Shown: piece by piece, positions 26,781 to 38,225 of the stretch
How the letters are laid out: the number at the start of each line of letters is the position of its first letter
How positions within the stretch are numbered: the first letter of the stretch is position 1
DNA from: Lysobacter_F sp035645555
GTDB taxonomy: Bacteria > Pseudomonadota > Gammaproteobacteria > Xanthomonadales > Xanthomonadaceae
Direction: 5' to 3'
DNA: 49,978 bases
Assembly: GCA_035645555.1 (NCBI GenBank)
Contig: DASQMI010000050.1
Coordinates: forward strand, 1 to 49,978
Program-made: the position numbers and the translations under genes
Notes under the pieces: generated by a model
Database searches by the model: none
Told to the model about the DNA's origin: nothing
What the model saw: only the letters and a program-made list of their open reading frames with translations

Positions 26781-28346
26781 TCAGGAGCTGCAGGACAGCA
26801 TCGAGCAGCCCGGCCGGTCGCGCGCCCAGTCCGGCCGCCGCTGCGCGAACGCTTCGCGCCCGGGCTGGTCCTCGTACGGCCGCCGCATCACGTCGAGCAG
26901 TTCCATGATGCCGGCCGGGTCGCCCTGTTCAGCGCGGTCGATCGCCTGCTGGGCCAGGTAGTTGCGCAGCACGTAGCGCGGGTTCGCGAGCCGCATGCGC
27001 TCGCGGCGCGCGCCGCGCTCCAGCGGATCCTCGCGCAGGCGCGCGGCGTAGGCCTGCAGCCACGCGTGCACCGCATCGTCGTGGTGCGCGCGCTTGGCCG
27101 GGTCATAGAACGCGCCCTCGAACGGCGCCAGCGACGGCGCGTCGGGGTCGAAGTCGAGCAGCGCGCGGAACCACAGCGTCATGTCGACCTCGGCCTGCGC
27201 CAGCAGCACTTCGAGCGCGCGCATACGCTGCACGTCGTCGTCGCGCGCCTCCGCGAGGCCCAGCTTGCGGGCGACGTTGTCGCGGTCGCAGGCGACGTAG
27301 GTGTCGACGTAGCGCTGCAAACCCGCGTGCAGCGGATCGACCGTACCCAGCAGCGGCGCGATCGCGTTGGCGAGTTGCCCGAGGTTCCAGTACGCCACCG
27401 CCGGCTGCTGGCCGAAGCGATAGCGGCGGCCGTGGCGGTCGGTGGTGTTCGGCGTCCAGTTCGGATCGTAGTCGTCGATCCAGCCGTACGGGCCGTAGTC
27501 GATGGTCAACCCGAGGATCGACATGTTGTCGGTGTTCATCACGCCGTGCACGAAACCGACCCGCATCCAGTGCGCCATCAGCCGCGCGGTGCGCTCGCAG
27601 ACCTCGGCGAACCACGCGCCGATGATCGCCTCGTCGACCGCCGCATCCGTCGCGAGGCGGGGAAAATCCCGGCGGATGCAGAACTCGACCAACCGGCGCA
27701 GCACGTCGCGCTCGCCGCGCGCGGCCGGCAGCTCGAAATTCCCGAAACGGATGAACGACGGCGCGACCCGGCACACCACCGCGCCCGGTTCCTCGCGCGG
27801 GTGGCCGTCGTAGAACATGTCGCGCACCACGCCCTCGCCGGTGCCCACCAGGCACAGCGCGCGCGTGGTCGGCACGCCGAGATGGTGCATGGCCTCGCTG
27901 CACAGGAATTCGCGGATCGACGAGCGCAGCACCGCGCGGCCGTCGGCGAAGCGCGAGTACGGGGTCAGCCCCGCGCCCTTGAGCTGCAGTTCCCAGCGGC
28001 CGCCGTCGATGCCGATGACTTCGCCGAGCGTGATCGCGCGGCCGTCGCCGAGCTGCCCGGCCCACTGGCCGAACTGGTGGCCGCCGTAGTTGGCGGCGAA
28101 CGGCTGCATGCCAGGCAGCAGCTCGTTGCCGGCGAACACGTGGGCGAACCGCTCGCTGCGCACGTCGGCCTCGCTCAACCCCAGCGCCTCGGCCATCTCG
28201 CGCGACCACGCCAGCAGCACCGGCCGGGCCACGGGGGTGGGCGCCACCTTCGAATACAACGCGCGCCGTACTTCGCGCACCCCCGGGCCCTCGTGCGGAT
28301 CGGCGGGCAATTCGCGCACGAACGCGTTGTCGAAACGGAAATCCAT
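26781..28346 (-). CDS. selO: Protein adenylyltransferase SelO (YdiU family)
   Basis: 521 residues, ATG at 28346. SelO is a pseudokinase that transfers AMP to protein Ser/Thr/Tyr with an inverted ATP. The fold markers are present: GMQPFAANYGGHQFGQWAGQ, LKGAGLTPYSRFADGRAVLR, FVHGVMNTDNMS and TIDYGPYGWIDDYDP. The C-terminus has a Cys pair (CSMLSC), as in SelO proteins where a disulfide near the end is reported; bacterial members lack selenocysteine. It is divergent from the helicase gene with 128 nt between starts. Confidence 0.95.
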   Translation of the reverse strand: MDFRFDNAFVRELPADPHEGPGVREVRRALYSKVAPTPVARPVLLAWSREMAEALGLSEADVRSERFAHVFAGNELLPGMQPFAANYGGHQFGQWAGQLGDGRAITLGEVIGIDGGRWELQLKGAGLTPYSRFADGRAVLRSSIREFLCSEAMHHLGVPTTRALCLVGTGEGVVRDMFYDGHPREEPGAVVCRVAPSFIRFGNFELPAARGERDVLRRLVEFCIRRDFPRLATDAAVDEAIIGAWFAEVCERTARLMAHWMRVGFVHGVMNTDNMSILGLTIDYGPYGWIDDYDPNWTPNTTDRHGRRYRFGQQPAVAYWNLGQLANAIAPLLGTVDPLHAGLQRYVDTYVACDRDNVARKLGLAEARDDDVQRMRALEVLLAQAEVDMTLWFRALLDFDPDAPSLAPFEGAFYDPAKRAHHDDAVHAWLQAYAARLREDPLERGARRERMRLANPRYVLRNYLAQQAIDRAEQGDPAGIMELLDVMRRPYEDQPGREAFAQRRPDWARDRPGCSMLSCSS

Positions 28347-28474
28347 GCCCGCAGGATGCCAGAGCCGCGTTCGCCGCACGTGCAGGCGGCGCGGCCTCTG
28401 GAGCCCGGACTCACGCATTCACCGGTAGACTCAGCGCCCACGCCGGCCCCGCCGGCCTTTGCCAAGAGCGTCGC

Positions 28475-30286
28475 ATGAGCACCGAAACCCCCGGCCCGTC
28501 GTTACGCTTCGCCGATCTCGGCCTGCCCGAGCCGGTGCTGCGCGCGCTGGTCGAGGTGGGGTACGAAACGCCATCGCCGATCCAGGCCGCGGCGCTGCCG
28601 CCGCTGCTGGAAGGGCGCGACGTGCTCGGTCAGGCGCAGACCGGCACCGGCAAGACCGCGGCATTCGCGCTGCCGATCCTCGCGCGGCTGGATCCCGCCC
28701 AGCGCGCGCCGCAGGCGCTGGTGCTCGCGCCCACCCGCGAGCTGGCGCTGCAGGTGGCCGAAGCGTTCCAGCGCTACGCGCACCACCTGCCCGGCTTCCA
28801 CGTGCTGCCGATCTACGGTGGGCAGAGCTACCACCCGCAGCTGCAGGCACTCAAGCGTGGCGTGCACGTGGTGGTCGGCACGCCCGGCCGCATCATCGAC
28901 CATCTCGAGCGCGGTTCGCTCGACCTGTCGCAGCTGCGCTGCCTGGTGCTCGACGAGGCCGACGAGATGCTGCGGATGGGCTTCATCGACGATGTCGAAG
29001 CGGTGCTCAAGCGCACGCCCGAGACGCGGCAGGTGGCGCTGTTCTCGGCCACGATGCCGCCGCCGATCCGCCGCATCGCGCAGACGTATCTGAAAGATCC
29101 GGTGGAGATCGCGATCAAGGCGAAGACCACCACCGCGGCCAACATCCGCCAGCGCTACTGGGCGGTGAGCGGCGTGCACAAGCTCGATGCGCTCACCCGC
29201 ATCATTGAGGCCGAGCCGTTCGACGCCATGATCGTGTTCGTGCGCACCAAGCTCGCGACCGAGGAACTGGCGGACAAACTGGCCGCACGCGGGGTAGCGG
29301 CCGCGGCGCTCAACGGCGACGTGCCGCAGGCGCAGCGCGAGAAAACTGTCAACCAGCTGCGCGAAGGGAAGATCGACGTGCTGGTCGCCACCGACGTCGC
29401 CGCGCGCGGGCTCGACGTGGAGCGCATCAGCCACGTCGTCAACTACGACATCCCGTACGACACCGAGAGCTACGTGCACCGGATCGGCCGCACCGGCCGC
29501 GCCGGCCGCGCCGGCGAGGCGATCCTGTTCGTGGCGCCGCGCGAACGCGGCATGCTGCGCGCGATCGAGCGTGCGACGCGGCAGCCGATCGAACCGATGA
29601 CGTTGCCAAGCGCGGAGGCGGTCAACGACCAGCGCGTCGCACGCTTCCTCGACCGCATCACCGGCGCGCTGGAAGCCAGCGACCTGGACGTGTTCCGCAA
29701 TCTGGTCGAGCGCTACGAGCGCGAGCGCAACGTCCCGATGGTGGAAGTGGCCGCGGCGCTGGCCAAGCTGGTGCAGGGCGACATGCCGCTGCTGCTCGAT
29801 GCCACCGCCGAGGAACTGCGGCCGCACCGCGACGCCACGCGCCCGCCGCGCGAGGCACGCGACGGCGACGGGCGGGCGCCGCGCAAGCCGCGCGAAGACG
29901 GCGAGCGCCCGCGCGTGCGCAACCTCGGCGAGGCCGCGTTCGAGGACGACGGCACACGGCGTCCGCGCCCGCAGCGCGAGCGTGCCGCGCCGGAAGCCGG
30001 CATGGAGACGTTCCGCATCGAGGTCGGCCACGTGCACGGGGTCAAGCCGGCCAACATCGTCGGCGCGATCGCCAACGAGGCGGAGCTCGAGAGCCGCTAC
30101 ATCGGCCGCATCGACATCCGCGACGACCACAGCCTGGTCGACCTGCCGGAAGGCATGCCGCGCGAGGTGATGGAGCACCTCAAGCGCGTGCGCGTTGCCG
30201 GCCAGCCGCTGCGCATCCGCCGGGCCGATGCGCCCCGCCCCGGGCCGCGCAAGCCCTACAAGCCGCGCGGCACCCAGCGCGGCTGA
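28475..30286 (+). CDS. deaD: DEAD-box ATP-dependent RNA helicase with DbpA-type RNA-binding tail
   Basis: 603 residues, ATG at 28475. All helicase motifs are visible: SPIQ (Q motif), AQTGTGKT, PTRELALQ, TPGR, DEAD, SAT, ATDVAARGLD and HRIGRTGR. A charged, Arg/Pro-rich linker (about 450-505) precedes a DbpA-type RNA-binding fold (about 510-585: FRIEVGHVHGVKPANIVGAI and DLPEGMP). This is the layout of DeaD/CsdA, which unwinds structured RNA during ribosome assembly and cold growth. A single REP-like word follows the stop. Confidence 0.93.
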   Translation: MSTETPGPSLRFADLGLPEPVLRALVEVGYETPSPIQAAALPPLLEGRDVLGQAQTGTGKTAAFALPILARLDPAQRAPQALVLAPTRELALQVAEAFQRYAHHLPGFHVLPIYGGQSYHPQLQALKRGVHVVVGTPGRIIDHLERGSLDLSQLRCLVLDEADEMLRMGFIDDVEAVLKRTPETRQVALFSATMPPPIRRIAQTYLKDPVEIAIKAKTTTAANIRQRYWAVSGVHKLDALTRIIEAEPFDAMIVFVRTKLATEELADKLAARGVAAAALNGDVPQAQREKTVNQLREGKIDVLVATDVAARGLDVERISHVVNYDIPYDTESYVHRIGRTGRAGRAGEAILFVAPRERGMLRAIERATRQPIEPMTLPSAEAVNDQRVARFLDRITGALEASDLDVFRNLVERYERERNVPMVEVAAALAKLVQGDMPLLLDATAEELRPHRDATRPPREARDGDGRAPRKPREDGERPRVRNLGEAAFEDDGTRRPRPQRERAAPEAGMETFRIEVGHVHGVKPANIVGAIANEAELESRYIGRIDIRDDHSLVDLPEGMPREVMEHLKRVRVAGQPLRIRRADAPRPGPRKPYKPRGTQRG

Positions 30287-30300
30287 GCCCCACCGCGCGC

Positions 30301-30322
30301 AGGAGCGGCTTCAGCCGCGACC
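30301..30322. repeat. Single REP-like palindrome
   Basis: AGGAGCGGCTTCAGCCGCGA contains the stem GCGGC/GCCGC around TTCA. Similar words are dispersed between genes in xanthomonads and pseudomonads (REP family). It lies in the convergent gap between the helicase and HD genes; only one copy is seen in this window. Confidence 0.6.
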
Positions 30323-30339
30323 ATCTTCCCGACTCCTGG

Positions 30340-30942
30340 CTACCGCTTCGCACTCAGCGCGCGCCGCAGGTTGGCCCGCGCCTGCGCGTCCAACCGCGCG
30401 TGGAAGAAGTCGCTGAGAAAGATCCGTTCGCGCGCCAGCAGCGACTTGAGGAACCCGCGCCGGCGGATGCGGTAGAGCAGCGCCGGCACGTGGCGGTATT
30501 CGCGCGCGATCGCCTGGTCGTACGCGTCGAAGCGGTCCGCCGGCGCGCCCAGGATCGCCATGTCGCAGTCCAGGAACAACGCTGTCTCGGCGTCGACCTC
30601 GTCCACTGCCAGCGTGCCGTGGCGCGCGGTCAGCTCGATCAGCCGGGCGACGCGCTCGGCATCCACGCTGGCGTCCGGCAGCCAGCGCGCGATCGCCTCG
30701 CGCGCCAGCTGCGCCGAGCGCGCCTCGTTGTCGGCGCGCCGCGGCTCGTAGATCGCGTCGTGATAGAGCACCGCCAGCCACACCTCACGCGGCTGCCGCC
30801 AGCCCGGGCCCGCGGCCACGTCGTGGTAATGCGCCAGCACCTCCTCGACGTGGCCGAAGTGGTGGTAGGCGCGCGGCGGCGTGGCATAGGCCGCGTGCAG
30901 CGCCTGCCATTGGGCATCCGGCAATGCGAGCGGATCGTGCAT
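30340..30942 (-). CDS. HD-superfamily phosphohydrolase
   Basis: 200 residues, ATG at 30942. The pattern AYHHFGHVEEVLAHYHDV followed by WLAVLYHDAIYEPRR and NEARSAQLA matches predicted metal-dependent HD phosphohydrolases (COG4339 type). The paired metal ligands would be the His in HHFGHVEE, the HD in YHDAIY and the Asp in FLDCDMAILG. Cytosolic; substrate unknown. It starts about 90 nt after the DUF885 gene in the same direction and may share its transcript. Confidence 0.87.
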   Translation of the reverse strand: MHDPLALPDAQWQALHAAYATPPRAYHHFGHVEEVLAHYHDVAAGPGWRQPREVWLAVLYHDAIYEPRRADNEARSAQLAREAIARWLPDASVDAERVARLIELTARHGTLAVDEVDAETALFLDCDMAILGAPADRFDAYDQAIAREYRHVPALLYRIRRRGFLKSLLARERIFLSDFFHARLDAQARANLRRALSAKR

Positions 30943-31034
30943 GCGCGGCTTCCGGTGTCGTGCGCGTCTGCCCGTCGGCGGCAGCCGCAGCGTGCCACCC
31001 GCCGCGACGTCGGTCGCGACGGGCTCCCGTGGGT

Positions 31035-32831
31035 TTACTTCGCGGCCTTGCGGCGCGCGGTCCAGGCGTCGATGTGCGCTTCCAGCGCCTGCAGCGGCAC
31101 CGAGCCGGTGACCAGCACCTCGTCGTTGAACTCGCGCAGGTCGAAGCGCGAACCGAGTTCGCGGCTGGCGCGCTCGCGCAGCTCGGAGATCTTGAGCTGG
31201 CCGATCTTGTACGCCAGCGCCTGGCCCGGCCAGACGATGTAGCGGTCGATCTCGTTGACGACGTCCTGCTCGGTCTTCGGCGCGTTTTCCATGAAGAACT
31301 TGATAGCGCGCTCCCGACTCCAGCCCTTGCTGTGCATGCCGGTGTCGACCACCAGTCGCACCGCGCGCCACATGTCGTAGGCGAGCTGGCCCATGCGGTC
31401 GTACGGATCGGCGTACAGGCCCATGTCGTAGCCGAGCCGCTCGGCGTACAGCGCCCAACCCTCGCTGTAGGCGGTGAAGTAGCCGACGCGACGGAACATC
31501 GGCACGCTCTCGAGCTCCATGCCGCGGGCGAACTGGAAGTGGTGGCCCGGCACCGCCTCGTGCAGCGACAGCGCCAACATCTCCCACTTCGGACGCGCTT
31601 CCGGCTTGTACAGGTTGACGTAGTAGTAGCCCGGACGCGTGCCGTCGATCGAGCCGCCCTGGTAGTACGCGGTGGTGGTGTCCGGCGCGATGTTGTCCGG
31701 GATCGGGCGCACCCCGTACGGCAGCCGCGGGATGGTCTTGAACGCCTTCACCAGCTCCGGGTCGATGCGCTTGGACATCGCCTGGTAGGCGACGAACAGC
31801 TCCTCCGGCGTCTTGTAGAAGAACTTCGGATCGGTGCGCAGGTGGTCGAAGAACTGCGCCAGCGTGCCCTTGAAACCGACCTCGGCCTTGATCTTCTCCA
31901 TCTCGGCGCGGATGCGCGCCACTTCCTTCAGGCCGATCTCGTGGATCTGGTCGGCGGTGAGTTCGGTGGTGGTGAAGCTGCGCGCGAGGAAGTCGTAATA
32001 GGCCTTGCCGTTGGGCAGGTCGGCGGCGGCGATGGTCTCTCGCGTGTTCGGCAGGTACTCCTGCTCGAAAAACCGCAGGAACTCGCGGTACGCCGGCACG
32101 ACGGTCTCGGCGATCACCTTGCGCGCCTCGGCGGTCAGGCGGTCGCGTTCGGCTTGCGGCATCGCGTCGGGGAACTTCGCGAACGGCTTGAAGAACGGAC
32201 TGCGCGCCGGATCGTCGACGATCTGCGCCCGGATCTGCGCCGGGATGCGCTGCATCAGCACGCGCGGCGCGGTATTGCCGGCTTTGACGCCCTCCTGCAG
32301 CAGCACGGTGGTCTGCGCGATCAGCGTCGGCAGCGCGCGCATGCGCTTCAGCCAGTCCTCGTAATCCTTGGCGGTGTTGAACGGCAGCAGCTCGACGATG
32401 TCCTCGGCGTTCTGCACGCCGCCGCGCTGGCTGATCGGACGCAGGTACTCGCGGAACTGCTGGCGCTCCACCGCGTTGCGCAGCTGCCACAGCATCACGT
32501 CGTAGTGCAGGCGGTCGGTTTCCGACAGCGCGCCGCGATCGATCGCCTGCAGCCGCTTGAGCGCCTCGCGGTCTTCCGCCTGCCGGCGCTCGATCGCCGC
32601 GAGGCTGACGTCGGTCCAGCGGTCGTTGTAGCGGAAGTCGCCGTAATAGGCCGCCCGCTCCGGGTCCTCGCGCATCCAGCGCTCCCACTGCTCCTCGAAG
32701 AAGCGGTGCAGCGCGCGGGTGGCGGCGTTCTGCTCGGCGGCAGGCGCGCGCGGCGCGGCGGTCTGCGCGAGCGCCGGGGTGGCGGCGAACGCGGTGCACA
32801 GCGCGACGGCAAGCAGGCTGGGACGGATCAT
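31035..32831 (-). CDS. DUF885-family exported metallopeptidase
   Basis: 598 residues, ATG at 32831 with GGAG about 8 nt upstream. A signal peptide (LLAVALCTAFAATPALAQ) gives cleavage after ALA near residue 22. The C-terminal part has the zinc motif HEAVPGHH in SLHEAVPGHHFQFARGME and a downstream Glu in EGWALYAERLG, consistent with a gluzincin-like site. DUF885 proteins are predicted periplasmic or surface peptidases of unknown substrate. An in-frame extension to 32915 is not protein-like and was dropped. Confidence 0.9.
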   Translation of the reverse strand: MIRPSLLAVALCTAFAATPALAQTAAPRAPAAEQNAATRALHRFFEEQWERWMREDPERAAYYGDFRYNDRWTDVSLAAIERRQAEDREALKRLQAIDRGALSETDRLHYDVMLWQLRNAVERQQFREYLRPISQRGGVQNAEDIVELLPFNTAKDYEDWLKRMRALPTLIAQTTVLLQEGVKAGNTAPRVLMQRIPAQIRAQIVDDPARSPFFKPFAKFPDAMPQAERDRLTAEARKVIAETVVPAYREFLRFFEQEYLPNTRETIAAADLPNGKAYYDFLARSFTTTELTADQIHEIGLKEVARIRAEMEKIKAEVGFKGTLAQFFDHLRTDPKFFYKTPEELFVAYQAMSKRIDPELVKAFKTIPRLPYGVRPIPDNIAPDTTTAYYQGGSIDGTRPGYYYVNLYKPEARPKWEMLALSLHEAVPGHHFQFARGMELESVPMFRRVGYFTAYSEGWALYAERLGYDMGLYADPYDRMGQLAYDMWRAVRLVVDTGMHSKGWSRERAIKFFMENAPKTEQDVVNEIDRYIVWPGQALAYKIGQLKISELRERASRELGSRFDLREFNDEVLVTGSVPLQALEAHIDAWTARRKAAK

Positions 32832-32969
32832 GCGGGTGGCTCCGTATCGGCGAGGCGCCGAGTCTAGCGGCAGCCGCTCGACGCCGGCACATGCCGTTGG
32901 TTCGCGGGCACCCACATGCCACCGACGCGCGGGCCGGTAGCGTGACCGGCGTCAATCGCGGAGCCCATC

Positions 32970-33755
32970 ATGCGTGCCCTCCTCGTCCGTGCCGGCCTGC
33001 TGGCCCTGCTGGGCAGCGCGGCGGCCTGTTCCGGCAGCGGCAGCTCGCCGCCGGACACCACGCCGGCCGGCACGCCGGAGACCCCGCGCACCAATGCCCT
33101 GGAAGCGGGCGCCGCGCTGCTGCAGAACGACGGCCCGCTCGCCAAGCTCGACGTAGTGCTGGTCGGCTTCCATCCGCTCAAGGATGCGCCGCTGCACCAG
33201 ATGGAAGCGCACCATTACTGCCGCCAGGTCAACCAGGATTTCGCGCAGTGCGTGCTGTTCGACGGCAACACCGAGGACGCCAACCTCAACGGCATCGAAT
33301 ACATCATCTCCGAGCGGCTGTTCGCCACGCTTCCGGCCGAGGAGCGCGCTTACTGGCACCCGCACAACGGCGAGATCCTGTCGGGGCAGCTGATCGCGCC
33401 GAACCTGCCGCGCGCGGCCGAGCATGCGCTGATGCGCGACAAGATCAACAGCTACGGCAAGACCTGGCACACCTGGCTCACCCGCCACGACGAGCACGTC
33501 GGCACACCGCTGCCGTTGGGCCCGGCGCGGCTGGCGTGGTCGTTCAATCGCGAGGGCGAGCTCGACCCGTCGATGCTCGCCGAGCGCGACCGCCGCTTCC
33601 GCATGGACAGCGCCGAGCGCGCACGCGCGCGTGCGGACCTGCGCTCGCTTGCCAGGCCGCAGGCGGGCGTGGACGCGCTGCACGGCCGCTTTCCGCGCCC
33701 GACCCGGCCGATTCCCGGCGTGCGCGACGCCGCCGGCACCGCGCCGGCGCGCTGA
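32970..33755 (+). CDS. OBAP-family (DUF1264) lipoprotein
   Basis: 261 residues, ATG at 32970. The signal peptide ends in SAAAC, so Cys20 should be lipidated. The core (about 45-230) matches the oil body-associated protein family: VLVGFHPLKDAP, HQMEAHHYCRQVNQDFAQC, NLNGIEYIISERLF and YWHPHNGEILSGQL. The family was named in plants; the bacterial role is unknown. The protein would sit in the outer or inner membrane leaflet facing the periplasm. It is divergent from the DUF885 gene, with about 138 nt between starts. Confidence 0.87.
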   Translation: MRALLVRAGLLALLGSAAACSGSGSSPPDTTPAGTPETPRTNALEAGAALLQNDGPLAKLDVVLVGFHPLKDAPLHQMEAHHYCRQVNQDFAQCVLFDGNTEDANLNGIEYIISERLFATLPAEERAYWHPHNGEILSGQLIAPNLPRAAEHALMRDKINSYGKTWHTWLTRHDEHVGTPLPLGPARLAWSFNREGELDPSMLAERDRRFRMDSAERARARADLRSLARPQAGVDALHGRFPRPTRPIPGVRDAAGTAPAR

Positions 33756-33759
33756 GCGA

Positions 33760-34023
33760 TCAGTCCGACTGCAGCGGACCGCGTGGCGCGCGCTCGTCCG
33801 CGCCGGCATCGACGGCGTCGTCGTAGCCGCCGGCCACGCCCTTGCCGTGACGGTCGCGCTGCCCGTCCTCGATCCGCTCGCCGAGCTCGTCCGGGTTGTC
33901 GCCCTGCAGGCGCTGATCCAGCGCACCGGCGCCGGTCGGGTGGCGCAGCCCCTCGCGCTGCCCGCCGGCCTGCGCGCCGCCGCGACCGGAATCGTTCGCC
34001 GAACCGCTGTCGCGTGCCGTCAT
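33760..34023 (-). CDS. Small hydrophilic, probably disordered protein
   Basis: 87 residues from the ATG at 34023, with AGGAGG 8 nt upstream, the strongest reason to accept it. The product is rich in Gly, Asp, Arg and Gln (MTARDSGSANDSGRGGAQ) with no membrane segment or known domain. The frame is open far upstream, but that part is antisense to nothing and overlaps pnp in another frame, so the short form is preferred. It converges with the OBAP gene (4 nt apart) and lies just after the pnp terminator. Confidence 0.55.
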   Translation of the reverse strand: MTARDSGSANDSGRGGAQAGGQREGLRHPTGAGALDQRLQGDNPDELGERIEDGQRDRHGKGVAGGYDDAVDAGADERAPRGPLQSD

Positions 34024-34102
34024 GACTGCCGTCCTCCTCGTCGAAAGCCGCAGGCTGCCACGCGGTGTGTGGTCGCGGCGCCAACCGCGGATCGCAGGCA
34101 TG

Positions 34103-34130
34103 AAAAAAGCGGGCCGAAGCCCGCTTCTTT
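34103..34130 (-). terminator. Rho-independent terminator after pnp
   Basis: On the minus strand GCGGGC pairs with GCCCGC around a TTCG tetraloop, with AA/TT extension and six T residues after the stem. It lies 21 nt past the pnp stop and ends the rimP-to-pnp operon. Confidence 0.93.
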
Positions 34131-34151
34131 CGTCACGAGGAACCGCGCGGC

Positions 34152-36260
<2,109 letters not shown>

Positions 36261-36332
36261 GTGTCTTTTTCCTTCGGTTGATTCCGCCGCGGACCCCTGC
36301 CCGCCGCGGTCGGCCCTCACGATGAGGACCTC

Positions 36333-36365
36333 AAAAACGAACCGCGGCGCATCGCTGCGCCGCGG
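36333..36365 (-). terminator. Hairpin terminator between rpsO and pnp
   Basis: Minus-strand CCGCGGCGCA and TGCGCCGCGG form a perfect 10-bp stem around GCGA, followed by TTCGTTTTTGA. It starts 13 nt after the rpsO stop and likely gives partial termination before pnp. Confidence 0.85.
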
Positions 36366-36377
36366 CTGGATCGTGGA

Positions 36378-36638
<261 letters not shown>

Positions 36639-36678
36639 GTAAACGGTCTCGTAGACGCGGAACCCGCAGGAACGGACG

Positions 36679-36771
36679 CCACGGCCGGGCCGTGGACGAC
36701 GCACCGCATGGTTCGCCGCTGGTGCTGAAGGGAAGTTGCGAAGTGCTTGAAAAAGCGGCGGAAGTGTACCA
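36679..36771 (-). promoter_or_regulatory. Candidate rpsO promoter and leader hairpin
   Basis: TGGTACACT at 36763-36771 (minus strand) is an extended -10 match. Downstream in the leader, CCACGGC and GCCGTGG (36679-36695) form a 7-bp hairpin about 40 nt before the start codon. No convincing -35 is seen. Autoregulation by S15 is possible but unproven. Confidence 0.4.
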
Positions 36772-36810
36772 GACCCCCCGACCCGTTGGCGACCTCCGCG
36801 GATCCGGAAC

Positions 36811-37722
36811 CTACGCCACCGCCCAGCGGAACAGCCGCTGCGGCGCCAGCCGGCCTGCCACATCCGCGTGCGCGAGGCCCAGGCAGCGGCCGTCTTCGGC
36901 GAACACCGCGACCGTGCCCGCGGGCGTGCCGGGCGGCGCCGGCACCGCCTGGCCCTGCCCGAGCCGGCGCGCGTGAGCGGGATCGAGGTCCGCGCGCGGG
37001 AAAGCGGCCAGCCCGTGTTCGACCGGCAGCAGGCACGCGTCGAGCGCCGCCTCGTCCTGCGCGCCCCAGGCCTCCAGCTGCTCGAGGGTGAACATCCGGG
37101 GCTGCCGGAACGGTTCCACCCACAGCCGGCGCAGCTGCGCCACGTGCGCGCCGCAGCCGAGCGCCTCGCCGAGATCGCGCACCAGGCTGCGCACGTAGGT
37201 GCCGGATCCGCACTCGACGTGCAGCCGCAGCGTGTCGCCGGCGCGGGCAAGCAGCTCGAGCCGGTACACCTCGACCTCGCGCACCGGCGCCTCGACCGCC
37301 TCGCCGCGGCGCGCGCGTGCGTACAGCGCCTCGCCGCCCTGCTTGAGCGCGGAGTAAATCGGCGCGCGCTGCGCGATGCGGCCGCGCAACGGCGCGAGCG
37401 CCTGCTCGACCATCGCATCGGTCAACGCAGGCACGGCCCGCTCGCGCAGCGGCTGGCCGTCGGCATCGTCGGTGTCGGTGGTAATGCCGAGCCGCGCCAC
37501 GGTTTCGTAGGCCTTGCGCGAACCCAGCAGCAGCCCGGCGATCTTGGTCGCCTCGCCGAAGCAGACCGGCAGCAGCCCGGTCGCCAGCGGATCGAGGCTG
37601 CCGGTGTGGCCGGCCTTCTCGGCACGGAACAGCCGCCGTGCGCGCTGCAGCGCCTGGTTGGAACTCAGCCCCTGCGGCTTGTCGAGCAGCAGCAGGCCAT
37701 CGAGCGGGCGGTAGCGCGACAT
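36811..37722 (-). CDS. truB: tRNA pseudouridine-55 synthase
   Basis: 303 residues from the ATG at 37722; a GTG six nt earlier is an alternative. TruB makes pseudouridine 55 in the tRNA T loop. The catalytic Asp44 is in HTGSLDPLATGLLP; other family blocks are LLLDKPQGLSSNQ, APIYSALKQGGEALY and GSGTYVRSLVRDLG. The C-terminal 80 residues form the TruB/PUA-like tail. It follows rbfA by about 40 nt. Confidence 0.97.
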   Translation of the reverse strand: MSRYRPLDGLLLLDKPQGLSSNQALQRARRLFRAEKAGHTGSLDPLATGLLPVCFGEATKIAGLLLGSRKAYETVARLGITTDTDDADGQPLRERAVPALTDAMVEQALAPLRGRIAQRAPIYSALKQGGEALYARARRGEAVEAPVREVEVYRLELLARAGDTLRLHVECGSGTYVRSLVRDLGEALGCGAHVAQLRRLWVEPFRQPRMFTLEQLEAWGAQDEAALDACLLPVEHGLAAFPRADLDPAHARRLGQGQAVPAPPGTPAGTVAVFAEDGRCLGLAHADVAGRLAPQRLFRWAVA

Positions 37723-37764
37723 GGACACGCGGATCGGGGGACGGTGCGGCGCGCGCCGCGCGGC

Positions 37765-38124
37765 TCAGTCGCTGTCGGACGGACCGAGGTCGCGCAACAG
37801 CGCGTCGATGCGCTCGCCGCGGTCGACCGAATCGTCGTAATGGAAGTGCAGCTCGGGGATCTGGCGGATCTTCAGCATGCGGCCGAGCTCGCGGCGGAAC
37901 TCCTTCGCCAGACCCTGCAGTGCCTTCACCGCCTCCGTGGCGCGCTCGGGCTGCAGCGCGGTGACGTACACACGCGCATGCGACAGGTCGCGGCTGATCT
38001 CGACGTCGGACACGCTGACCATCGGCAGCCCCTCCTCGCGCACGGCCGCATGCACCAGCGTGCCCAGTTCTCGGCGGAACTGCGCGGACAGGCGGTCGGT
38101 GCGGTTGAACGACTTGGCGGGCAT
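37765..38124 (-). CDS. rbfA: 30S ribosome-binding factor A
   Basis: 119 residues, ATG at 38122-38124. The KH-like RbfA fold shows at FNRTDRLSAQFRRELG, SVSDVEISRDLSHARVYVT and IPELHFHYDDSVDRGERI. RbfA helps mature the 16S 5' end in the 30S subunit. It lies between infB and truB as in most gammaproteobacteria, about 100 nt after infB. Confidence 0.97.
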   Translation of the reverse strand: MPAKSFNRTDRLSAQFRRELGTLVHAAVREEGLPMVSVSDVEISRDLSHARVYVTALQPERATEAVKALQGLAKEFRRELGRMLKIRQIPELHFHYDDSVDRGERIDALLRDLGPSDSD

Positions 38125-38174
38125 GGGCGACGGAACTGGAAGGAAACCGGGGATTCGACGACGTTAGCGGGGCC

Positions 38175-38218
38175 AGCCGGGACCCGGTGTCACGGATCCC
38201 GACTGCCGACTCCCGGCT
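38175..38218. repeat. Inverted repeat in the infB-rbfA gap
   Basis: AGCCGGGA (38175-38182) and TCCCGGCT (38211-38218) are exact inverted copies 28 nt apart. The loop contains related words (CCCGGTG, ATCCCGACTGCCGACTCC). No T-tract follows on either strand. Confidence 0.5.
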
Positions 38219-38225
38219 CGCGTGC

